The notes under the pieces were generated by a model. The model was not told the origin of the DNA. It ran no database searches and was given only the letters and a program-made list of their open reading frames with translations. Both the position numbers and the translations under genes were made by a program. Positions 14,809 through 22,750 of a DNA stretch of 33,774 nucleotides are shown piece by piece (within the stretch, counting starts at the first letter, position 1; the number at the start of each line of letters is the position of its first letter). The DNA is from a virus, in the IMG/VR virus record IMGVR_UViG_3300035660_001488, positions 1 through 33,774 of that record; one strand, given 5' to 3'.

Positions 14809-16159
14809 AGGCGATTTGTTTCCAGTTAGCCCCATCGTAAATGTAAAGTTTGCCGTCCTGACCGAAATACATTGTTCCCATACCTGGGCTTGATGGAGCA
14901 CTGGCTTGGGCTGCGAAGTCGATGAAATCTGGATTGATGATTTCGTCTACGTAAAGCCGCCTCCAGTAAGCGGTTGACCTTCCTAAATCGCAGTTGACCA
15001 CGTAAGGTGCGATGGTTTTACCGAAGTCTATTCGGTCTGAATACCAGTCCATGTCTACTCCGCCGTTCCAGATGATTCTTCCGCCTGATGACGGGAATTT
15101 TATAAAGTAGCAGTAGACGTCGTTCCACTGGTAGCTCGGCGATCCGCAGTCCATTGCGTTGTTTACCATTGGTGCGAAATGCGTCCCGCCAACATAGACC
15201 GCTCCTTGTCTCAATCCTGCCTGCCCTAAATCAGCCAGCATGACTTCGGCCGCTGCCTCTTCGGAGTCGTATCTGTAAATTTCCATTCCGCCGTCGCTGT
15301 GACTATTTCCTGGATCGTAACTCACTCCCTGCCAGAGCTCTCCTGATTGGACATTCGAATCTCTCTGGATGATTTTTCCAGTGGAAGTAATCTGGCATCT
15401 GACGATAGCACTGGCGTCTACGGCTAAAAAGGAATGGTAGGTCGCATCCATTTCCACTCTTTGGTTTCCTTCTGGTAAGGTTCTTATTGTAATTCCTGTC
15501 AGAATTCCTGCATTAATTTTAACTGCACTTAAATCGTTAATTTGGGCGTTAGTGACAGCGAGGTCTTGAATCTTGGCTGTGCTAATGGCTGCATTCATTA
15601 TCTTGCTATTTCCTACTGCCAAGTTTCCAATCTTTGCCCATTCTACGGCGAGATTATCTATCTTGGCTGTCTGAACCGCAAGGTCGTCTATCTTTCCCGT
15701 GCTAACGGCAAGGTTCATTATTTTGCTGTTGCCCACTGAAAGGTTGCCGATTTTTGCCCACACTACGGCGAGGTCTTGAATGTGTCCCGTCTGAACGATT
15801 AATTCTTTTATCTGGGCTGACAATGTTATAACCGCTCCGCCTGTCCAGATGTTGTTTGCTTTGACCGCCTCGTTTGCTATCTTGTCCCACTCTACGGCTG
15901 CGGCCGCTATCTTTTCTTTGGTCACCGCCAATGAGTGAAGGTGTTCTGTCCAAATCGCATCGTCAGCTACCTTATCTTTGGTCACCGCTCCGTCCTCTAA
16001 TGCCAGCTCTCCGACCGCTCCTGTTTTAATCTGAAGCGTGTCTATTGATTGCGGAGCTAATACTGGCGAATTTATCCCGTCGTGGGTGTGGGGCGTAATT
16101 TCTGGAAACGGCAGGTCTGGAATCTCTCTGTTTTTGAAAATTCTTATTTTTTCTTTCAT
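14801..16159 (-). CDS. Tail fibre with decapeptide repeats
   Basis: Protein of 452 aa. Residues about 40-215 are a run of ten-residue repeats of the form x-x-K-I-x-x-L-A-V-x (for example STGKIDDLAV, QTAKIDNLAV). Such repeats are common in the shafts of phage tail fibres and tip proteins and probably form a trimeric beta structure. Residues about 220-452 form a Gly/Asp/Tyr-rich globular region that probably binds the receptor, ending GKLYIYDGANWKQIAYV, a motif frequent at fibre ends. The N-terminal 40 residues with THDGINSP likely attach to the particle. It starts 1 nt after the stop of the nozzle-like gene. Confidence 0.8.
   Translation of the reverse strand: MKEKIRIFKNREIPDLPFPEITPHTHDGINSPVLAPQSIDTLQIKTGAVGELALEDGAVTKDKVADDAIWTEHLHSLAVTKEKIAAAAVEWDKIANEAVKANNIWTGGAVITLSAQIKELIVQTGHIQDLAVVWAKIGNLSVGNSKIMNLAVSTGKIDDLAVQTAKIDNLAVEWAKIGNLAVGNSKIMNAAISTAKIQDLAVTNAQINDLSAVKINAGILTGITIRTLPEGNQRVEMDATYHSFLAVDASAIVRCQITSTGKIIQRDSNVQSGELWQGVSYDPGNSHSDGGMEIYRYDSEEAAAEVMLADLGQAGLRQGAVYVGGTHFAPMVNNAMDCGSPSYQWNDVYCYFIKFPSSGGRIIWNGGVDMDWYSDRIDFGKTIAPYVVNCDLGRSTAYWRRLYVDEIINPDFIDFAAQASAPSSPGMGTMYFGQDGKLYIYDGANWKQIAYV
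15521..15760 (-). repeat. Tandem 120-bp repeat within the fibre gene
   Basis: Residues 134-173 (DNA 15641-15760) and 174-213 (15521-15640) are two 40-residue units, each beginning WAKIGNL and made of four decapeptides. The match is visible at DNA level, for example shared GCCGTAGAATGGGCAAAGAT-type segments, suggesting fairly recent duplication. Confidence 0.7.
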
Positions 16160-16160
16160 G

Positions 16161-17606
16161 TTAAAGGATGCCTAATGTTTCAAAATAAGTGGTGACGGCT
16201 TTTACTTCTGGCGTCTCGTTTCCTGCGGGATGAAGATTTACTGCCATTTCAAATTCTTCCCCTTTGCCTTTTTCTTCTTCATTGTCCTCGTCTCCTGTTT
16301 CAATTGTGAAAATTGCTTTGGTAATTCCTTCCTTGTCGAATTGCTCTGCCCCGTCTTCCATCGTTGCCAGAAGCCAGCCGCCTTCTTCGTTCACTTTGTA
16401 AAAAACTTCTACGCTGCAATTTTTAGGCAGGGGCTTGGTCAGAAGCTTGATGTGCCTGAATCCTTTCTGGCTGAACGGCTCGTCGGCATCGAACACCATC
16501 CCTTCGTATCTGGCTTCGGCTTTGCTGTTCTCGTCGATGGTGTCCACTCCGTAGCTTGAGCCGTCTTTCCATGAAACATAGGGCTTATCGCTATACATTC
16601 CGATTGCTCCTATCGTAACGTTTTCCATTTTTCCGTGCGACGGAATGTATTCTAGGTTCAAAGCCGAAACTTCGTTTTTGCTCAATCTGCCGTAGGAATA
16701 AACACCGCATTTATTCGAGCCGTTTACTCCCAAAAGAGGAAGCCCTTTGAAGTTTGTCGCTGCTCCTGGATTGACCCAGCCCCCGCCTGGAAACTGCTTG
16801 ATGCGAAGCAGGTTTGCCGTGTCCCAGAAATAAATTGCACCGTTTATCCCTGCCTGGATAAGCAGGAACTCTACTGAAATCATTGCGTTGACTCCTTTCT
16901 CGGCTATCATCTTTTTCTGAATCCATGAGGGCTGAACTTTATCCCAAGTCCAGAGCCATCCTTCTTCAACCTGGTCCCCTTTGGTTGAACCAATAATTAC
17001 TAGCTGGTCTGCGTCCAACAGGCATTTTGACCGATGGGTTGGAACTAAATCTAATGCTTTGTTGTTAAAGTTCCCTTCATAATCTACCATTGCGATGTAT
17101 CCGCCGTCGCAAATCATCAGCACTCCGCAGGCGATTCTCATTGTGTGCCACGCAGGATCGCCAGTAAGAGCTCCGAAGGTCTCGACATCGGTTGCCCAAT
17201 CCCCAGTGGTCTTGATTCTTTTTACTTTGGTCTCTGTCGCCCAATAAAGGTAGCGTCTGTATGTGCCTGCGCCATCGTTGTTTTCGTATTCGACTGCTCC
17301 TGTTATTTTGCCGTCAGCATCGGTGTATTTCAGTTCCCAGCTTGACGTCGGCGTTGCCTTGCTGTAAATTTTCCCCGTATCACCAAACCCGTAAAGCTTG
17401 CCGTTGCTGCATGGCACGAAGAAAAGAATCAGATCGGTCACTACGCTTCCCGAATCTTTTTTCAGTGCCTGGTTACATTTTAAGGTATTCGCTCCCGACC
17501 GGATGTCCAACCCGTAACCAAATCTGAATGCTCCTTTGACTCCTTCATAGGCGTCGTCGGCGATTCCGCCACGAAACCCCCGAATTTTATAAGCGTTTAA
17601 TGCCAT
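16161..17606 (-). CDS. Putative tail nozzle / beta-propeller structural protein
   Basis: Protein of 481 aa, rich in beta strands, Gly and aromatic residues, with repeated short blades such as GKLYGFGDTG, RRYLYWATET and GAIYFWDTAN that suggest a beta-propeller. The N-terminal phrase on a DIRSG core resembles proteins that coat or stabilise packaged DNA below the portal. It follows the adaptor gene and precedes the fibre, where podoviruses encode the tail nozzle. The C-terminal region includes an acidic linker (about 440-455). Identity as a nozzle is inferred from position and composition. Confidence 0.65.
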   Translation of the reverse strand: MALNAYKIRGFRGGIADDAYEGVKGAFRFGYGLDIRSGANTLKCNQALKKDSGSVVTDLILFFVPCSNGKLYGFGDTGKIYSKATPTSSWELKYTDADGKITGAVEYENNDGAGTYRRYLYWATETKVKRIKTTGDWATDVETFGALTGDPAWHTMRIACGVLMICDGGYIAMVDYEGNFNNKALDLVPTHRSKCLLDADQLVIIGSTKGDQVEEGWLWTWDKVQPSWIQKKMIAEKGVNAMISVEFLLIQAGINGAIYFWDTANLLRIKQFPGGGWVNPGAATNFKGLPLLGVNGSNKCGVYSYGRLSKNEVSALNLEYIPSHGKMENVTIGAIGMYSDKPYVSWKDGSSYGVDTIDENSKAEARYEGMVFDADEPFSQKGFRHIKLLTKPLPKNCSVEVFYKVNEEGGWLLATMEDGAEQFDKEGITKAIFTIETGDEDNEEEKGKGEEFEMAVNLHPAGNETPEVKAVTTYFETLGIL

Positions 17607-17611
17607 GGGTT

Positions 17612-18226
17612 TTATAATTGCCTGCTTGAAATTGCCTGCCCTTTTGAGACGCCCGACGGTTCTTCGTTCTCCCTGTCTTTTATTTCCTGAAGCATGGAGT
17701 TGGCTTCCAGAACTTGTTCTTTGGCGTCATCGTCCCGTCCTTTCTCTTTTTTCAGGCAAATGGCTAATGCTAATTTAATAATCGGTTCATCCATTTCTTC
17801 TGGCGTGACCGGTTCATCTGTCGGCTCTACCAGTTTCACTGGTCTTCTCTGATAATAAACATCGATGATTTTGCCGTCCTCTCCTATGGTCGGCTTTATT
17901 AAAAATTGGTCTCCGATGATTGTAAAAACTTTCTCCCAAGCGTAGTTTCCACCTTCGTAATCTTCTGGGTCTGTGGGATGGTAGGTCTCGCCGTCCACTT
18001 TGAGAAAAATCATCGATTTGTAATCGAATGGATTGTAGTATGCTTCCCTGTCTTTCTCGGTCAGAATGGTGGAATGTTTTCTCAGGAATTTCCATCTGGC
18101 GTAGTTGCAAGCCCTGATGATGGATGTATTTATCCATCTTTTTTTGCTTTCCTCACTCCAAAATCCTGTCGTCTTTGAAGCCGACATTCTGCTGTTTAAA
18201 TCTTGTAAAAATTCTTGGAGTTGCAT
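17612..18226 (-). CDS. Head-tail adaptor (SU10-adaptor-like)
   Basis: Protein of 204 aa with an N-terminal helical half (LQEFLQDLNSRM, then RWINTSIIRACNYARWKFL) and a middle beta segment (KVDGETYHPTDPEDY), followed by an acidic helical tail. This layout matches the adaptor proteins of SU10-like short-tailed phages that join the portal to the nozzle. The SU10-type capsid protein in the same operon supports the call. It lies between the amidase-bearing tail protein and the nozzle-like gene with almost no spacing. Recognition rests on pattern and context rather than an alignment. Confidence 0.65.
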   Translation of the reverse strand: MQLQEFLQDLNSRMSASKTTGFWSEESKKRWINTSIIRACNYARWKFLRKHSTILTEKDREAYYNPFDYKSMIFLKVDGETYHPTDPEDYEGGNYAWEKVFTIIGDQFLIKPTIGEDGKIIDVYYQRRPVKLVEPTDEPVTPEEMDEPIIKLALAICLKKEKGRDDDAKEQVLEANSMLQEIKDRENEEPSGVSKGQAISSRQL

Positions 18227-18227
18227 G

Positions 18228-19868
18228 TTAGGTTAATTTGCCCGTGCTTCGGTATTTCCGAACATAGGGCAATAAATTTAGACCTGGACAATTGGTGGCT
18301 GTTCCTGGCACTTCGCCGTGTCCGAATACTTTCTCTTTTGAAATTCCTTTGCTTTTGCAGATGTCATCCAGTAAGGTCTGCAGGGTTGCCAGTTGGGCTG
18401 TCGTGGGTTGCTGGGTCTGGAAATCTCCGCAGAGGCAGATTCCTATGCTTCGGTAATTCATTTTGTTGTCTGGACAATGAGCCCCGATTTTGTTTTCTGG
18501 TCTTCCCTGAATCAGCAGTCCGTCTCCGTCGGCTGCTCCTGCGATCCATTTGTGGTAACCAATATCTCCCCAGCCGATGCCGATGTGGTTGTTTTTAATG
18601 GTCTGGAAATGAGTCGTGTCTCGGTCTGTGGCTGAATGATGGACTATAATAAATTCTGGGTAATTTGATTTTTCCCATCTCGGCAAATCTTTTGACGTGG
18701 TCTGGATTGTTCTTTTTCTCTGCCAGGCAATCACCAGCAGAGCTGGAAATTCTCCGCTATTTTTTATGTAGTCCCAAATCATTTTGAATTTCCCTGACCC
18801 GCTTTTCCAATCTTCCAAGACCAGACCTATTTTGTTGTTTTCTGCCCAGCCCGCTCTGTCTACAATTTCCTGAATGATTTCTTTTAAATCTGGCGATTCG
18901 TAGACGCTTTCGGCTGACCAGTGTTCGCCCACTATCACCCCTGACTCCTCATGCCCGATGAACCATTCTGCTTGGGCGGTTGTTTTTGTTCTGGTCGATG
19001 GTCTGTTTGAGCCGCCTGATTGGAATACTGAAGCGTTGTCTTCGGCGAATCCTTTGATGAGCAGGTTCGGGTAGCCGTTGTTCTGGTTTGATTCGGTGAA
19101 TAATAATACTGCCGAGATGATTTCCGCTCCTTTGGGAATGCTGATTCCGCTGAAAATAAACCCGCCGTCGCAAGAACCGCTTCCGTCATTTCCTATGGTG
19201 ATGACGTTCCCCGACCCGTCTGGCAGCCAGGTTGTTTTGTAATCTTCTTCTCCGTCCCTGTCTGTTCCGCCTAAGTAGCCGATGGTTATTTCTGTTTTGT
19301 CATCTGCGAACCAAACCTCTAATTCTGCCTGGTATCCTTCTCCTTTGCCTTTATCCCAGCAGGTTTCTGCCTGCCCGTCGGTTGAGCCGTTGTCTTCAAT
19401 TACAAAAGCAATAGCGTTTCCTGGTTTCCAGTCGGCTTGGGCGACGATTTCTTCCACGATCAGTTGGAGATTCGGCGTCTGCGTCCATTCGTGAACTTCC
19501 CATTTTTTTATGATGTGCCATGCCTTGCTGTTTGCGGTTTTGATTCTTGACGAAGGTCTGATGGCTTGGCTGAACGGCTTTGTGTCTGCTTCCTTGATTC
19601 CTTTGATGATTAATTTCACATCAGGGTCTGTGCTGTCAGTCACTGCTGGTCTTAATTTTAATCGTGCCAGCATTATCTTTGCGTTTTTGGGAATGTTCAC
19701 GTCCCTGAATCTGAACGCTCCGTGCTGGACTACGCCGTCGTATTTTCCGAACGTTATGACGCTTCCTGTTCCGCCCTCTGAATACCAGGTCTCGTTATTT
19801 TTTTCTCTGCCGTCATCGTTGTTCTGCCCGATGCTGGCTTTGAATTTTAAGACCTGATGCTTTGGCAT
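18228..19868 (-). CDS. Tail protein: two beta-sandwich repeats plus C-terminal amidase
   Basis: Protein of 546 aa. Two related domains of about 180 aa (near 20-195 and 200-385) share the pattern ipKgA.I..A.L, a W-E/H turn and LKEIIQEIV..A.W, and look like carbohydrate-binding beta sandwiches. Residues about 402-546 form a PGRP/Amidase_2 domain with His410 (VHHSAT), Tyr438, His517 (GHGEVP) and Cys527 (NCPG). It probably digests peptidoglycan during DNA entry, anchored by the sandwich repeats. The amidase domain is paralogous to the endolysin at 7892-8431. It lies between the head decoration-like and adaptor genes. Confidence 0.85.
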   Translation of the reverse strand: MPKHQVLKFKASIGQNNDDGREKNNETWYSEGGTGSVITFGKYDGVVQHGAFRFRDVNIPKNAKIMLARLKLRPAVTDSTDPDVKLIIKGIKEADTKPFSQAIRPSSRIKTANSKAWHIIKKWEVHEWTQTPNLQLIVEEIVAQADWKPGNAIAFVIEDNGSTDGQAETCWDKGKGEGYQAELEVWFADDKTEITIGYLGGTDRDGEEDYKTTWLPDGSGNVITIGNDGSGSCDGGFIFSGISIPKGAEIISAVLLFTESNQNNGYPNLLIKGFAEDNASVFQSGGSNRPSTRTKTTAQAEWFIGHEESGVIVGEHWSAESVYESPDLKEIIQEIVDRAGWAENNKIGLVLEDWKSGSGKFKMIWDYIKNSGEFPALLVIAWQRKRTIQTTSKDLPRWEKSNYPEFIIVHHSATDRDTTHFQTIKNNHIGIGWGDIGYHKWIAGAADGDGLLIQGRPENKIGAHCPDNKMNYRSIGICLCGDFQTQQPTTAQLATLQTLLDDICKSKGISKEKVFGHGEVPGTATNCPGLNLLPYVRKYRSTGKLT

Positions 19869-19872
19869 TTTT

Positions 19873-20448
19873 TTAGGACGCTTTCCTTAAGGCAATTAAT
19901 GGGACGTGAAGCGACCAGTCCGTTGGGCTGCCTGGATAGGTTGTTGGCAATGCTCCGTAAGTTTGGGTTACTGCATAGCCCAAAAAAGCAGAAGTGCCGA
20001 GAGTATTATCTAATCCATTAATCGGGTATGCTGCTCCTCTATCGATTGCTCTTACCGTCGTTCCTGTTTGAACACCTGTTATTACTGCAAGCCAGTAAAG
20101 TTTTCCGCCCTGCAATTTGATGCTGATTGTCAATTCCTTCACCCCAGTGCTGTCTGTTGCGACCTCGCCTGCATCCAAAACCAGAGCCCCTGGATAGCAT
20201 GCTCCGTTGTCGACGTAGATGCCCATCCTTGCCACTCCGCCCGATGCCGCTGCCGTTGTCACATTGATGGCGATGCGGTCGAACGTCATGGTCTTTGGCA
20301 CGAAAAATGGGAATGCCCGAAGCGAATTGACCGATGAGATTGACTGCGTGGTCAGGGCGACTCCCGTCAGGAATCCGCCGTAGTATTGCCCGTTCTTTTT
20401 AAACCTCTGAATGTTGAGGTCTCCTTTTTGCTGTTTGAAATCTGCCAT
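19873..20448 (-). CDS. Phage structural protein, beta-sandwich, possibly surface-binding
   Basis: Protein of 191 aa, poor in charge and rich in Ala, Gly, Thr and Val. It carries a pattern common in phage tail or decoration proteins: MTFDRIAINVTTAAASGGVA, then GIYVDNGACYPGALV and GGKLYWLAVI. This suggests a jelly-roll or carbohydrate-binding beta sandwich. It lies 4 bp before the amidase-bearing tail gene and 6 bp after the 98-aa gene. A fibre-associated or head-surface role is likely; the precise role is unknown. Confidence 0.65.
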   Translation of the reverse strand: MADFKQQKGDLNIQRFKKNGQYYGGFLTGVALTTQSISSVNSLRAFPFFVPKTMTFDRIAINVTTAAASGGVARMGIYVDNGACYPGALVLDAGEVATDSTGVKELTISIKLQGGKLYWLAVITGVQTGTTVRAIDRGAAYPINGLDNTLGTSAFLGYAVTQTYGALPTTYPGSPTDWSLHVPLIALRKAS

Positions 20449-20454
20449 AATTTT

Positions 20455-20751
20455 TTACGCTTCGGTAATAAATTCCACTCCTTCTCCGCTCACTGATGCG
20501 TCAATCCAAACTTTGACGGGCGTGTCCACTTTTAATCTGACCGAGTCGCCTGCTTCCAGCGAGAAATAATCTGCATTGGTCAGCAGGGCTGTTGCCGAGC
20601 TGTATCCTACGCCTATTATGCCCGTGTTTGTTCTCTTGGCCTTTACGACCAGATAGCAATCTTCTCCGATTTTAAAGTTCGGCAATTGGACAGGCGTGGC
20701 TGCAGTGGTGACGTTTTGCTGTCCCGTTTTTAAATTTGGTCTGCTTGCCAT
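20455..20751 (-). CDS. Small structural protein, decoration-like
   Basis: Protein of 98 aa with beta-strand character and the phrases AKRTNTGIIGVGYSSATAL, FSLEAGDSVRLKVD and KVWIDAS. Short all-beta proteins of this kind recur next to capsid genes in tailed phages and are often virion components. No enzyme motif or signal peptide. An AAAGGTCGAG element lies 32 nt upstream of its ATG. Confidence 0.65.
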   Translation of the reverse strand: MASRPNLKTGQQNVTTAATPVQLPNFKIGEDCYLVVKAKRTNTGIIGVGYSSATALLTNADYFSLEAGDSVRLKVDTPVKVWIDASVSGEGVEFITEA

Positions 20752-20783
20752 TTTTTCTGTTTTGTTGAATAGTTATTTGGTTA

Positions 20784-20793
20784 CTCGACCTTT
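20784..20793 (-). promoter_or_regulatory. AAAGGTCGAG element before the 98-aa structural gene
   Basis: AAAGGTCGAG on the minus strand, 32 nt before the ATG at 20751. It is preceded by a short GC-rich stretch and GGGCTTTTTATT that follows the stop of the 151-aa gene and could act as a weak terminator. Confidence 0.5.
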
Positions 20794-20817
20794 AATAAAA
20801 AGCCCGCTTCTAATTGC

Positions 20818-21258
20818 TTAGAATTTGGGCTTTTTCGGCTTTGTTGATTCAGTTCCCCGAATCCCTTTGGCGGAAGGTTTTGCCCCTTCCTCGTGTCCTT
20901 TCCCTGCCATTTCCTTTTTTCTCAGTTCTTCCTCTTTGGCCGCCACTGCTTTTTCTCTGGCTTCTAAACTCTTAAAGCGTTCCTCTCTGGCTTGCTGGGC
21001 GTCTTCATTTCCTTTTAATCTGTAGAAAAGATTGCCGAAATTCTGATGATTCTCCAGAAATTGAATCTCGTCTGGGTCGCTCGTCTCATACACTCCGTTG
21101 TGGAACTGGATTGACTTTCCTGACACGACCACGACTCTTCCTTCCACTTCTTTGGTATAGGACGCTTTGTTTATCAGTTTGAGTTCGGCACTTTGGGAAA
21201 TGTATTTTGCCTTTTTCGATTTAGTTTCTTTTGTTTCTTCTTTAGTTTTTTTAGGCAT
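20818..21258 (-). CDS. Hypothetical head-associated protein
   Basis: Protein of 146 aa from the ATG at 21258; a TTG at 21273 would add five residues. The centre holds a small beta region (residues about 32-80, with GRVVVVSGKSIQFHNGVYET and a DPDEIQFL motif) similar in style to phage proteins encoded after the capsid gene. The second half is a Lys/Glu/Ala coiled-coil helix and a basic tail. It may complete the capsid or form part of the head-tail joint; the function is not known. Confidence 0.65.
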   Translation of the reverse strand: MPKKTKEETKETKSKKAKYISQSAELKLINKASYTKEVEGRVVVVSGKSIQFHNGVYETSDPDEIQFLENHQNFGNLFYRLKGNEDAQQAREERFKSLEAREKAVAAKEEELRKKEMAGKGHEEGAKPSAKGIRGTESTKPKKPKF

Positions 21259-21286
21259 GATAATGTTACTCAATTTTTAATTTTTT

Positions 21287-21297
21287 CTCGACCTTTT
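21287..21297 (-). promoter_or_regulatory. AAAGGTCGAG element after the capsid gene
   Basis: AAAAGGTCGAG on the minus strand, 28 nt before the ATG at 21258, directly downstream of the interlocked hairpins in the capsid-gene trailer. Confidence 0.5.
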
Positions 21298-21307
21298 ACT
21301 TGTGACA

Positions 21308-21399
21308 GGCACTTCTGCTCGGCTCATCCGAAGTGCCGTTTGAGCCGAGCATCTTTGCCACAAGGCAGCGTCTCGGTTTTCTGTTGACAGGCAACCGAG
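21308..21399 (-). promoter_or_regulatory. Interlocked hairpins downstream of the capsid gene
   Basis: The 3' trailer of the capsid gene holds two perfect but mutually exclusive stems. GCTCGGCTC pairs with GAGCCGAGC (21317-21325 with 21342-21350, 9 bp), and GGCACTTC pairs with GAAGTGCC (21308-21315 with 21330-21337, 8 bp). A third hairpin pairs 21372-21378 with 21393-21399. None has a U run, so attenuation, RNA stabilisation or processing is more likely than simple termination. Confidence 0.6.
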
Positions 21400-21430
21400 A
21401 GCCCCGAATCTTATTCAGGTTTTTAGACGA

Positions 21431-22600
21431 TTAGAGGGCTGCGATTGACATTACGGCGTGTCTCTTATCCTGCTCCATCTGCAATCCGCACTCGCTTAAG
21501 TATTCGTCCACCCTGGAATCTTCGCCTGGTGCTTGTCTGTTGGTCAGAAGTTTGGTGTCTCGGTTGCTCAGGTAGCGGTAGGTCAGGCATTCCATGTCGA
21601 GCATCACTCCGTAGTTTCCGTATTTCGTTCCCGTAAGCAGTGGGTGTCTGATCATGTTCACCGTTCCGAACGGCGATTCGTATCTGTTGATTCTCATTCC
21701 GTAAACCTTTTCACTCTGAACGAGTTCCACCTTTTTCTTTGCCCAACTGTTAATCATTGAAATCACTGCGGACGAAGCGTAGAGGTATTTCTCGACGTTT
21801 CCGTGTGCGAACGCTTGAGCACCCAACCATTCCTCAAATTCCGCTTCGGTGTCAACGTTGGCTGTCTTATAAACGGTGATTGCGGGGATGATTCCGCCAG
21901 TATATCTCTTGGGATGAGTTCCGCCTGTATTGATTGCTTTCTTTCCGAATAGGAATGCTCTTTCGATGTCTATCATGTGTTCGATGGCTTTCTTTTTGCT
22001 CTGGTAATCAAAGTCGTTTTCTTTAGTCCATCCTTTGGTGTTTCTGGCGGTCTCGGTGATTCCGATCGGCGTTCTGAAAATCTGGCAGTAGTTGGACGGC
22101 TGGGTTACGGTGGTGGCCTTGATGTCTCTCAGTCCTGCGCCTTCCTCGTTGGCATTGCCGAGAATGACCACGTCTCCTGCGGCACTGGCCGCTGATCCTG
22201 TCGCTCCGCCGAGTTCCGCTCCGAGTGTTACTGTGTCACCATCCACGATGGCGGTAACCGGCATCACCCATCCTTGAACTGCGATTAAAAGCACGTCTCC
22301 CACCTGAACATACTGGCTCTGTGCCGTTATGGTCATGTTTCCGCCGTCTGGGTCAACGTTTCCTGAAGCCGTCAATACTTTTCTCTGATATTCGTCCTCA
22401 AACCATTTGAACTCTGGGTCGGTCGTCTCTTTCTTTTTCATCGCCTTGCCCTGCTTTGAGACAGGGTCTTTTCCTGCGTTAGTCAAAATCCCCAGTAAAG
22501 GATACTGGTTTACGTCCAATAGCGAAATCACATCGGCTATGTCGTATTTCCGAGTTACTCCCAATGAGGCAGTTCCTCTAATTCCTGTTGCTGAAGGCAT
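21431..22600 (-). CDS. Major capsid protein (SU10/DUF5309-like, HK97 fold)
   Basis: Protein of 389 aa. The C-terminal signature fits SU10-type major capsid proteins: a segment reading RDTKLLTNRQAPGEDSRVDE, then CGLQMEQDKRHAV. The N-terminal region (VTRKYDIADVISLLDVNQYP) is also typical. Residues about 95-150 form a Gly/Ala/Val-rich beta insertion. It follows the acidic scaffold gene, the standard arrangement for capsid assembly. No N-terminal protease delta domain is obvious. Its leader of about 150 nt carries several hairpins, and a hairpin-rich trailer follows, suggesting special control of this highly expressed gene. Confidence 0.88.
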   Translation of the reverse strand: MPSATGIRGTASLGVTRKYDIADVISLLDVNQYPLLGILTNAGKDPVSKQGKAMKKKETTDPEFKWFEDEYQRKVLTASGNVDPDGGNMTITAQSQYVQVGDVLLIAVQGWVMPVTAIVDGDTVTLGAELGGATGSAASAAGDVVILGNANEEGAGLRDIKATTVTQPSNYCQIFRTPIGITETARNTKGWTKENDFDYQSKKKAIEHMIDIERAFLFGKKAINTGGTHPKRYTGGIIPAITVYKTANVDTEAEFEEWLGAQAFAHGNVEKYLYASSAVISMINSWAKKKVELVQSEKVYGMRINRYESPFGTVNMIRHPLLTGTKYGNYGVMLDMECLTYRYLSNRDTKLLTNRQAPGEDSRVDEYLSECGLQMEQDKRHAVMSIAAL

Positions 22601-22627
22601 TGTTTGTTTTGTCCTTTAGGTTACTTT

Positions 22628-22652
22628 TGGGAGGTTCGACTAATTCTCCCAA
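22628..22652 (-). promoter_or_regulatory. Hairpin with GTCGAA loop in the capsid leader
   Basis: TTGGGAG and CTCCCAA pair around a loop of about 12 nt containing TTAGTCGAAC, on the minus strand. The ATG of the capsid gene follows about 25 nt later. The loop sequence resembles the GGTCGA core of the recurrent late-gene element. Confidence 0.45.
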
Positions 22653-22711
22653 GAGTTTTTTAGCACCCACTTGCGGGAACTTTCTGGAGTATTGCTCACG
22701 GAGTTTCCGAT

Positions 22712-22745
22712 GGGAAGCAGGGCTACTGCTTCTCCCGTTTTTTTT
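22712..22745 (+). terminator. Plus-strand rho-independent terminator before the capsid gene
   Basis: GGGAAGCAG (22712-22720) pairs with CTGCTTCTCCC (22726-22736) with one bulged T, and eight T follow on the plus strand. It points against all neighbouring genes, which lie on the minus strand. Confidence 0.6.
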
Positions 22746-22750
22746 AAATT

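Noticed and set aside
15521-15960. CRISPR-like repeat array
   Set aside because: The periodic DNA repeats encode in-frame decapeptides of the fibre shaft; no invariant repeats with unique spacers.
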